From CAZFOB01 sp964520325 (GTDB lineage: Bacteria; Actinomycetota; JAICYB01): a stretch of 64,000 bases of DNA. The first letter of the stretch is position 1; every line of letters begins with the position of its first letter. This document shows positions 58,736 to 64,000 of the stretch, one piece after another. Both the position numbers and the translations under genes were made by a program. Under the pieces are notes generated by a model that saw nothing but the letters and a program-made list of their open reading frames with translations, was not told where the DNA came from and made no database searches. The stretch is taken from contig CAZFOB010000004.1 in assembly GCA_964520325.1 (NCBI GenBank), positions 175,725 to 239,724 of the forward strand. Reading direction: 5' to 3'.

Positions 58736-60100
58736 ATGACCGACCTCTCGAAGATCTTCAAGGCCTACGACGTTCGCGGTGTCTATCCCGACGACTTCGA
58801 CGAGGACGCCGCGCAACGCATCGGCGGCGCGTTCGCCAGTTTCGTCGACGCGCCCTCCGTGCTCGTTGGACGTGACATGCGGACGTCGTCCCCAAGCATG
58901 GCCGAGGCGTTCATCCGCGGTGTAACCGGGGCCGGATACGACGCGATCGACCTCGGTCTGGTCTCGACCGACCTCGTGTACTTCGCTTCAGGTGTTCGCG
59001 ATCTACCCGGTGCGATGTTCACCGCGTCGCACAATCCACCGCAGTACAACGGCATCAAGTTCTGCAAGCGCAGAGCCGCACCCGTCGGAGCCGACACTGG
59101 TCTTTCCGACATCCGCGAGATGGCGTCGCACGGGACAGAACCGGCGGCAAAGCCGGGCTCGGTCACACACGAGGACATGCTCGAGGCCTTCGCGGACCAC
59201 CTGCTCGGTTTGATCGATGTCTCGGCGATCAAGCCGTTGACGGTCGCCGTTGACGCGGCCAACGGGATGGGCGGCAAGATCGTGCCGGCCGTTCTCGGTC
59301 GCTTGCCAGTGAAGATCGTCCCTCTGTTTTTCGAGCTCGACGGCACGTTCCCGAATCATCCAGCTGATCCGATCCAGCCGGAGAACCTCAAGGACCTGCA
59401 GGACACCGTGCTCCGCGAGCGCGCCGACGTCGGACTCGCCTTCGATGGTGATGCCGACCGCGTGTTCCTCGTTGACAACAACGCCGAGCCCGTCTCGGGG
59501 AGTCTCACGACCGCGCTCGTCGCCCAGGGGATCCTGTCGCGTAACCCGGGCGGGACGGTCGTCTACAACGTGATCTGTTCGCGTGTCGTTCGGGAGGTGA
59601 TCACCGAATGCGGCGGTAAGCCCGTGCGCTCGCGCGTCGGCCACTCGTTCATCAAGCAGCTCATGGCGGAGGAGCACGCCGTCTTCGGTGGCGAGCACTC
59701 CGGGCATTACTATTTCGCCGATAACTTCCGGGCCGACTCCGGCATCCTTGCGGCGCTCTACCTGCTCGAGATGCTCTCGGTTGCGGGCAAACCCCTCTCA
59801 GAGCTGCTGTCGCCGCTGCAGCGCTACGCCGCCTCGGGCGAGGTCAATGTGGAGGTCACCGACCAAGAGGCGTTGATCAAGACGATCGAACAGCGTTTCT
59901 CGGACGGAAGCATCGACCGCCTCGATGGGCTTACCGTGGACTACGACGACTGGTGGTTCAACGTCCGACCGTCCAACACCGAGCCGTTGCTGCGTCTGAA
60001 CGTCGAGGCGAAGACCGATGAGTTGATGACCGAGAAGCGTGACCTGATCTTGAAGATCATGAAGGATCGGCCGACAGGCCGCCCCCCAAAGGAGGACTAG
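58736..60100 (+). CDS. manB: Phosphomannomutase/phosphoglucomutase
   Basis: 454 residues. KAYDVRGVYPDDFDEDAAQRIGGAFA, VGRDMRTSSPSMAEAFIRGV, MFTASHNPPQYNGIKFC (phosphoserine Ser), LAFDGDADRVFLVDNN (metal loop), GGEHSGHYYFADNFRADSG (sugar loop) and RPSNTEPLLRLNVEA (phosphate loop) are all present. It interconverts mannose-6-P and mannose-1-P, and often glucose-6/1-P, feeding GDP-mannose. The genes upstream need polyprenyl-P-mannose. The start is fixed by the leaderless -10. Confidence 0.95.
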   Translation: MTDLSKIFKAYDVRGVYPDDFDEDAAQRIGGAFASFVDAPSVLVGRDMRTSSPSMAEAFIRGVTGAGYDAIDLGLVSTDLVYFASGVRDLPGAMFTASHNPPQYNGIKFCKRRAAPVGADTGLSDIREMASHGTEPAAKPGSVTHEDMLEAFADHLLGLIDVSAIKPLTVAVDAANGMGGKIVPAVLGRLPVKIVPLFFELDGTFPNHPADPIQPENLKDLQDTVLRERADVGLAFDGDADRVFLVDNNAEPVSGSLTTALVAQGILSRNPGGTVVYNVICSRVVREVITECGGKPVRSRVGHSFIKQLMAEEHAVFGGEHSGHYYFADNFRADSGILAALYLLEMLSVAGKPLSELLSPLQRYAASGEVNVEVTDQEALIKTIEQRFSDGSIDRLDGLTVDYDDWWFNVRPSNTEPLLRLNVEAKTDELMTEKRDLILKIMKDRPTGRPPKED

Positions 60101-60102
60101 AC

Positions 60103-60288
60103 ATGGCTGTCGACAAAGAGCTGTTGGAGATCCTCGCGTGTCCGAAGTGCAAGCAACCGGTCGAGGAGAAGAGGCGGGAGGGGGCCGAGTTCCTGGTGTG
60201 CACCGCAGCCGACTGCCGCCTGGCTTACCCGGTTCGCGATGACATCCCGGTGATGCTCATCGACGAAGCCGAACGCTGGCGCGAGTAA
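60103..60288 (+). CDS. Trm112-family zinc protein
   Basis: 61 residues. ELLEILACPKCKQPVEEKRREGAEFLVCTAADCRLAYPVRDDIPVMLIDEAERW. The CPxC..C....C set and the C-terminal YPVRDDIPVMLIDEA strand are typical of Trm112-like proteins, which bind one zinc and activate methyltransferases in eukaryotes and archaea; their bacterial role is unclear. It follows manB by 2 bp with AAGGAGG upstream, as in other actinobacteria. The 3' end overlaps the convergent HAD gene by 32 bp. Confidence 0.9.
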   Translation: MAVDKELLEILACPKCKQPVEEKRREGAEFLVCTAADCRLAYPVRDDIPVMLIDEAERWRE

Positions 60289-60943
60289 GCAGTTCGGTCA
60301 GCACTTCCACGTTCAGTTCCTCGAGTGTCTGCACGATCTGGATCCCGTCGGCGAAGATGCATGCACGGGTCGTGTCGTTCGGACACACGACGACGGCCAT
60401 GTCCGCCTCGAGCGCAGCCTGCGCGCCGTGAGGTGAGTCTTCGATAACGATGCAGCCGTCGGCCGGCACACCGAGGCGCCGTGCGAGCTCGATCCAGATG
60501 TCCGGAGCAGGCTTGCCCCGTTCGACGTCTTCTGAGGTGACGATCTCGTCGAACGCATCGGCCAGGCCGTGCCGCTCGAGGCGGGGGAGCAGGATCTTCC
60601 GGACGGTTCCGGTGCCGAGGCCTAAGCGCCACCCGAGGTCGCGTGCCGCCTTCATCAGCCCGGCAACGCCGGGCAGGACCTCGAGCTCGAGCAATGACGC
60701 ATCGAGCAACGGAAGGATTCGAGCCTCGAGGTCTGCGACGTTGTACCCGGGCCCGAAGAGTTTCGCGAGGAAGTCGTCCCAGGCGCGGTCGTTGTCGTCA
60801 CCGGTCGAGCCGAAGAGGTGACCGATGTCCTCGATGACGATGTGAACGTGGTCCTGTGCGAATACGTCGATCAGAACGCGCGCGAGCGCGGTCTCGGTGT
60901 CGATGATCAGGCCGTCGAAGTCGAAGAGGAGTGCGCGCTGCAT
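60257..60943 (-). CDS. HAD-IA phosphatase (beta-phosphoglucomutase-like)
   Basis: 228 residues. ALLFDFDGLIIDTE (nucleophile Asp and DxD), GWRLGLGTGTV (motif II Thr), ERGKPAPDIWIELARRLG (Lys) and CIVIEDSPHGAQAALEADM (EDxxxG). The cap domain lies between motifs I and II. It cleaves or shifts phosphate on a sugar phosphate. The operon order VOC fragment - cupin - HAD on the minus strand suggests a sugar role, but the substrate is not readable. Confidence 0.88.
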   Translation of the reverse strand: MQRALLFDFDGLIIDTETALARVLIDVFAQDHVHIVIEDIGHLFGSTGDDNDRAWDDFLAKLFGPGYNVADLEARILPLLDASLLELEVLPGVAGLMKAARDLGWRLGLGTGTVRKILLPRLERHGLADAFDEIVTSEDVERGKPAPDIWIELARRLGVPADGCIVIEDSPHGAQAALEADMAVVVCPNDTTRACIFADGIQIVQTLEELNVEVLTELLTRASVRLRR

Positions 60944-60952
60944 GTTTGTGCT

Positions 60953-61303
60953 TCAGCTACGGCCGAAGTCGTCTTCGAGCCTGATGATGTCGTCCTCACC
61001 GAAGTAGTCGCCGTGCTGCACCTCGATGAACACGAGGAGATCCGAACCGGCGTTGGCGATCCTGTGTGCGGCCCCACGCGGGATGTCTACGGCGGTGAGC
61101 GAGGGCACGGGGATCTCCTCGCCGTCCAGCGTGACGAGCGCGCTGCCGCTCACGACGAACCAGTGCTCAGCTCGACGTTCGTGCTTCTGGTAGCTCAGGC
61201 GCTTGCCCGGTAGCACCTCGATGCGCTTGACCTTGTGGTCGGCTGCGTCGGAGAGCACGGTGTAGCTGCCCCAGGGGCGTTCATCGTGTTCCAACTCGGT
61301 CAC
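60953..61303 (-). CDS. Cupin, mannose-6-phosphate isomerase type II-like
   Basis: 116 residues. ERPWGSYTVLSDAADHKVKRIEVLPGKRLSYQKHERRAEHWFVVSGSALVTLDGEE, then PRGAAHRIANAGSDLLVFIEVQHGDYFGEDDIIRLEDDFGR. This is the RPWG...YQxHxxRxExWxV...G-x-Y-LxExDIxRxxDxxGR pattern of the C-terminal isomerase domain of ManC/AlgA proteins, here as a stand-alone cupin with metal ligands His/Glu/His. It may convert fructose-6-P to mannose-6-P for ManB. GTG start overlaps the stop of the truncated VOC gene (GTGA). Confidence 0.88.
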   Translation of the reverse strand: MTELEHDERPWGSYTVLSDAADHKVKRIEVLPGKRLSYQKHERRAEHWFVVSGSALVTLDGEEIPVPSLTAVDIPRGAAHRIANAGSDLLVFIEVQHGDYFGEDDIIRLEDDFGRS

Positions 61304-61431
61304 GTTTGTGTCTTGCCTTCCGCCCACTCCTGGTAGAGCTCGTAGCCGAGCTCCGGCAGCAGCCAGCCCCAGAACTCGACCGACCGCTCGAGGTCGGCGA
61401 CGTTGATCTCAACGTGATGGAGCCCGCCCAT
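61300..61431 (-). pseudogene. Truncated VOC (glyoxalase-fold) protein, 43 aa
   Basis: The 43 residues MGGLHHVEINVADLERSVEFWGWLLPELGYELYQEWAEGKTQT match the first beta-alpha half of VOC proteins (metal His in HHVEINV), then stop. A complete family member has ~120 residues with two more metal ligands, so this copy cannot form a VOC domain. Its ATG is 7 nt after TACAGT, so it is still transcribed. Its stop is shared with the cupin start (GTGA). It may now act as a leader that drives cupin translation. Listed as pseudogene with doubt. Confidence 0.6.
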
Positions 61432-61438
61432 GGCAAGG

Positions 61439-61444
61439 ACTGTA
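61439..61444 (-). promoter_or_regulatory. Candidate -10 (TACAGT), leaderless VOC/cupin/HAD operon
   Basis: On the minus strand TACAGT is followed by 7 nt and the ATG at 61431. Confidence 0.5.
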
Positions 61445-61502
61445 CCGGGCGCCCAGACCGCACCTCTTGACACGTACGTACGCATGTGTCAGCATGGCAC
61501 GC

Positions 61503-61808
61503 ATGTCAGACCCAACCCCGGCCCCCGAGCGCGACTCCCTCGGACGCCGTCGCCAACCCGCTCAATCCCGAGGCCTGCGTCCCCTTCACCCGATCCTCAG
61601 CGCCGGGCACCGCAGTCGGAGCATCCGTGTGGCCATGAGCGAGCGCGCGTGGGCCGCCCTTGAACGTGCGATCAGGCTGAGCAGGGCCGCCACAAGGCCA
61701 CGCGCCATAGGGGAACTTCTCGAGGAAGCGCTCGGAACGTCCCAGAACAACGACTGGCAGGAATGGCAGATCCGCAAAGAGAAGCAGTTGCTCGAACGAG
61801 CTTCGTAA
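61503..61808 (+). CDS. Small protein with RHH-like helix pair
   Basis: 101 residues from ATG 61503 (in-frame alternatives: ATG 61494 and TTG 61467). The first 45 residues are Arg/Pro-rich and disordered. The rest, SIRVAMSERAWAALERAIRLSRAATRPRAIGELLEEALG, resembles a strand followed by two helices, as in ribbon-helix-helix repressors. TGACAC (61468-61473) and GTGTCA (61486-61491) form a dyad just upstream, and TTGACA (61467-61472) could be a -35. It precedes ahcY by 59 bp. Regulator role is inferred only. Confidence 0.5.
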   Translation: MSDPTPAPERDSLGRRRQPAQSRGLRPLHPILSAGHRSRSIRVAMSERAWAALERAIRLSRAATRPRAIGELLEEALGTSQNNDWQEWQIRKEKQLLERAS

Positions 61809-61867
61809 ACCGCGCAACCAACCGGTCGACCGCCCGCCGGGCGTCCCAACAGAGAGGGGAAACACCA

Positions 61868-63136
61868 ATGGCAAGGGACCATCACATCGCCGATATCGAT
61901 CTGGCCGACGAGGGGCGACTTCGCGTCGAGTGGGCCGGTGGACAGATGCACGTGATCAATGCTCTGAAGGAGCGCTTCGCCAAAGAGAAGCCGTTCACAG
62001 GGATCACGATCGGTGCGTGCCTTCACGTCACGACCGAGACCGCAAACCTCGTCCAGGCGCTGCGAGCCGGAGGCGCCGAAGTCTTGCTGTGCGCGTCCAA
62101 CCCGCTGTCAACGCAGGACGACACCGCTGCATACCTCGCAAGCGAAGGTGTAAGCGTGTTCGCGGTCCGCGGCGAGGACAACGACACGTACTACACGCAC
62201 ATCCGGGAGCTGCTCGACCGCAAGCCTCAGTTCACGGTGGACGACGGCGCCGATCTGGTGTCGGTGATCCACAAGGAACGTCCGGAGCAGACCGACTCGA
62301 TCGTCGGCGGTACCGAGGAAACGACGACGGGGGTCATCCGCCTGCGGCAGATGGCCGTTGAGGGCGCGCTCAAGTACCCGATCGTTGCCATCAACGACAC
62401 GCCGACGAAGCACCTGTTCGACAACCGCTTCGGCACTGGACAGTCGGCTCTTGACGGCATCATCCGCGCGACGAACGTCCTGATCGCCGGCAAGAACTTC
62501 GTCGTCTCCGGCTTCGGCGACTGTGGTCGCGGCGTTGCAAGCAGGGCGCAGGGCCTCGGCGCGAACGTCATCGTCACCGAGGTCGACGAGATCCGCGCAC
62601 TCGAAGCTGTGATGGACGGCTACCGCGTCATGCCGATGTCGCAGGCAGCGAAGATCGGTGACATCTTCTGCACCGTCACCGGTGACCGCGACATCATCCG
62701 CACAGAGCACATCGAAGCGATGAAGGACGGCGCGATCATCAGCAACGCCGGACACTTCGACATCGAGATCGACGTGGCAGGACTGCGCAAGATGGCGAGG
62801 AGCGAGCGCACCGTGCGCCGCAACGTCGAGGAGTTCGAGCTCAACGACGGAAGGCGCATCCGCCTCCTCGCCGAAGGTCGCCTCGTGAACCTCGGGGCTG
62901 CTGAAGGCCACCCTGCCGCGGTGATGGACATGTCCTTCGCCGGCCAGGCCCTCACGCTGGCCTGGCTCACGCAGCAGCACAGGGAAGGCAAGCGCCTGCC
63001 GCCGGCGGTGTACAACGTGCCGGCCGATCTCGACGCGGAGATCGCGAGCGTGAAGCTCAAGACGATGGGCGTGGCGATCGACACGCTCACGCCCGAGCAG
63101 AAGAAGTACCTCGAGAGCTGGCAGGAAGGAACCTAG
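61868..63136 (+). CDS. ahcY: S-adenosylhomocysteine hydrolase
   Basis: 422 residues. ACLHVTTETANLVQALRAGGAEVLLCASNPLSTQDD, GGTEETTTGVIRL, INDTPTKHLFDNRFGTGQSALDGIIRATN, FVVSGFGDCGRGVASRAQGLGANVIVTEVD (NAD site, ~213) and GHFDIEIDVAGL are AhcY motifs. It cleaves S-adenosylhomocysteine to adenosine and homocysteine. The shorter form, lacking the ~40-residue insertion of mycobacterial SahH, is of the archaeal/thermophile type. Start ATG with GAGAGGGGA upstream. The methyltransferase gene follows 17 bp downstream, so product removal and methylation may be linked. Confidence 0.95.
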   Translation: MARDHHIADIDLADEGRLRVEWAGGQMHVINALKERFAKEKPFTGITIGACLHVTTETANLVQALRAGGAEVLLCASNPLSTQDDTAAYLASEGVSVFAVRGEDNDTYYTHIRELLDRKPQFTVDDGADLVSVIHKERPEQTDSIVGGTEETTTGVIRLRQMAVEGALKYPIVAINDTPTKHLFDNRFGTGQSALDGIIRATNVLIAGKNFVVSGFGDCGRGVASRAQGLGANVIVTEVDEIRALEAVMDGYRVMPMSQAAKIGDIFCTVTGDRDIIRTEHIEAMKDGAIISNAGHFDIEIDVAGLRKMARSERTVRRNVEEFELNDGRRIRLLAEGRLVNLGAAEGHPAAVMDMSFAGQALTLAWLTQQHREGKRLPPAVYNVPADLDAEIASVKLKTMGVAIDTLTPEQKKYLESWQEGT

Positions 63137-63153
63137 TCCTGAGCGAAGGCGCG

Positions 63154-63999
63154 ATGGCCAAGCACGTCCGTCTCTCGGAGCTGGCGCTCGGCATCGAGGG
63201 GCTCGCGATCTTGCGCGGGCTCTTCGATGCGAGCAAGGACGAGCAGAGGTTGCGGCTCGACGAGCTGAAGAAGATCGTCGCCGAGTACGACGAAGCGCCG
63301 TGGAATCTGGGTCTCGACATCCCGGAGCGCGACCCGCTTGCTGGGTACGCGTCGTGGTCACAGACCTACGACACGCAACGCAACGGCCTGATCGATCTCG
63401 AGCAGCCTGTGATGGACGAGATCCTCGCGAGCATCGCGCCGGGACGTGCGCTCGACGCGGCCTGCGGGACCGGTCGGCAGACGAAGACGCTCGCGGAGCG
63501 TCACGAGGTCGTCGGGATCGACCAGTCACCGGAGATGCTCGCCGTCGCTCGCGCTGCCGCGCCGTCAGCGATGTTCGAGGAGGGTGACTTCAACGCGCTG
63601 CGCTTCGACGACGCATCGTTCGATCTCGTCGTGTGCTCGCTTGCACTCACGCACGTCACCGACCTCGCACTACCGATCGCCGAGTTCGCGCGCGTGGTGA
63701 AGGCAGGGGGCAAGGTCGTCCTCTCCGACATCCACCCGACGGCCGTGCTGACGCTTGGCCAAGGCTTCTACAGCGAAGGCGAGGGGAAGTTCGCGTTCGT
63801 CCGGAACCACGTGCACATGATCAGCGCCTATCTCGAAGCGTTCCGCTCGGCAGGTCTCGACGTGATGCGTTGCGTCGAGGTCCGCATCCCGCCCGACCCA
63901 CGCTTCGGCGGCGCGGCCGGTCGAATCATCCCGGACGCTTCAGTCCAGGCGACGCAGGGCCTGCCGTTCGCGCTCGTATGGGAGCTCGAGAAGTTCTAG
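63154..63999 (+). CDS. Class I SAM-dependent methyltransferase
   Basis: 281 residues, complete in the window. An N-terminal ~85-residue helical extension precedes the Rossmann methyltransferase domain: RALDAACGTGRQTKTLAERHEVVGIDQSPEMLAVARAAAP (SAM motif I and acidic end of strand 2), FNALRFDDASFDLVVCSLALTHVTDL (motif II/III) and VKAGGKVVLSDIHP. The pattern is UbiE/Coq5-like methyltransferase 11. The substrate cannot be predicted. The stop is TAG at 63997-63999. Close downstream of ahcY. Confidence 0.85.
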   Translation: MAKHVRLSELALGIEGLAILRGLFDASKDEQRLRLDELKKIVAEYDEAPWNLGLDIPERDPLAGYASWSQTYDTQRNGLIDLEQPVMDEILASIAPGRALDAACGTGRQTKTLAERHEVVGIDQSPEMLAVARAAAPSAMFEEGDFNALRFDDASFDLVVCSLALTHVTDLALPIAEFARVVKAGGKVVLSDIHPTAVLTLGQGFYSEGEGKFAFVRNHVHMISAYLEAFRSAGLDVMRCVEVRIPPDPRFGGAAGRIIPDASVQATQGLPFALVWELEKF

Positions 64000-64000
64000 G

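Noticed and set aside
60953..61303. Cupin as RmlC
   Set aside because: The RPWG...YQxH...DIxRxxDxxGR pattern is that of type II mannose-6-phosphate isomerase; RmlC is ~180-200 aa with different motifs.
1..63999. tRNA or rRNA genes, transposases, integrase, attachment sites
   Set aside because: Scanned by eye for tRNA T-loop words (GGTTCGAATCC-like) with flanking acceptor stems and for DDE/Tyr-recombinase proteins; none convincing.

Overview
The window is one continuous, gene-dense, high-GC chromosomal stretch. It carries no rRNA, tRNA, CRISPR array, prophage or transposase that I can see. The gene content points to a member of the Actinomycetota outside the well-studied genera. The markers are a fused FbiC (CofG-CofH) with CofD and CofE for coenzyme F420, DUF3499 and DUF5719 proteins, a WbbL-like rhamnosyltransferase beside LCP and RmlB/RmlD, and GlpX. 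The order LCP - rml genes - WbbL-like GT2 - GDP-mannose pyrophosphorylase - cofE/cofD - fbiC - large GT2/DUF5719 - DUF3499 - phosphomannomutase - Trm112-like - cupin - ahcY resembles, from memory, the whiB2/fbiAB/manB/sahH neighbourhood of mycobacteria and streptomycetes. No whiB gene is present here. I cannot assign a class.

Layout. 1-12 kb: miscellaneous metabolism: a metallo-beta-lactamase fold enzyme, a GNAT, an LLM flavoenzyme, and a CaiB/DUF402/crotonyl-CoA carboxylase-reductase run. A tightly coupled glpX-CDF-orf-GGT-DMT operon follows. 12-19 kb: a branched-chain-amino-acid-type (LIV) uptake locus. Both permeases and both ATPases are fused in one 1273-residue protein, next to a membrane-anchored binding protein and an unknown surface protein. 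19.7-24.3 kb: acyl-CoA carboxylase beta subunit, methylmalonyl-CoA epimerase, thiolase and an MFS carrier. With Ccr these suggest C4/C5 acyl-CoA interconversion of the ethylmalonyl-CoA type. 24.3-31.5 kb: a class III nucleotidyl cyclase/AAA/TPR protein with a decayed paralogous tail, and a three-gene ABC-2 exporter.

31.6-42.7 kb: a co-directional, translationally coupled cell-envelope operon. It holds LCP ligase, RmlA-like, YqeG-like, RmlB, RmlD, three GT4s, a WbbL-like GT2, a sugar nucleotidyltransferase and a GalE-like epimerase. 42.7-47.2 kb: F420 biosynthesis (cofE and cofD divergent from fbiC). 47.2-58.7 kb: a coiled-coil protein with a histone-H1-like tail, a giant GT2-membrane-DUF5719 fusion, DUF3499, DUF6788, GtrA, a DPM1-like GT2, and a giant GT-C + PMT fusion with a propeller-like insertion. 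58.7-64 kb: phosphomannomutase, Trm112-like, a HAD phosphatase, a cupin, a truncated VOC protein, a small putative regulator, SAH hydrolase and a methyltransferase.

Regulation. Many starts sit 6-8 nt downstream of a TANNNT hexamer with no Shine-Dalgarno sequence. This implies widespread leaderless transcription and helps fix several start codons. Operon-internal genes instead use ATGA/GTGA overlaps. Three intergenic regions carry short tandem GC-rich dyad repeats.
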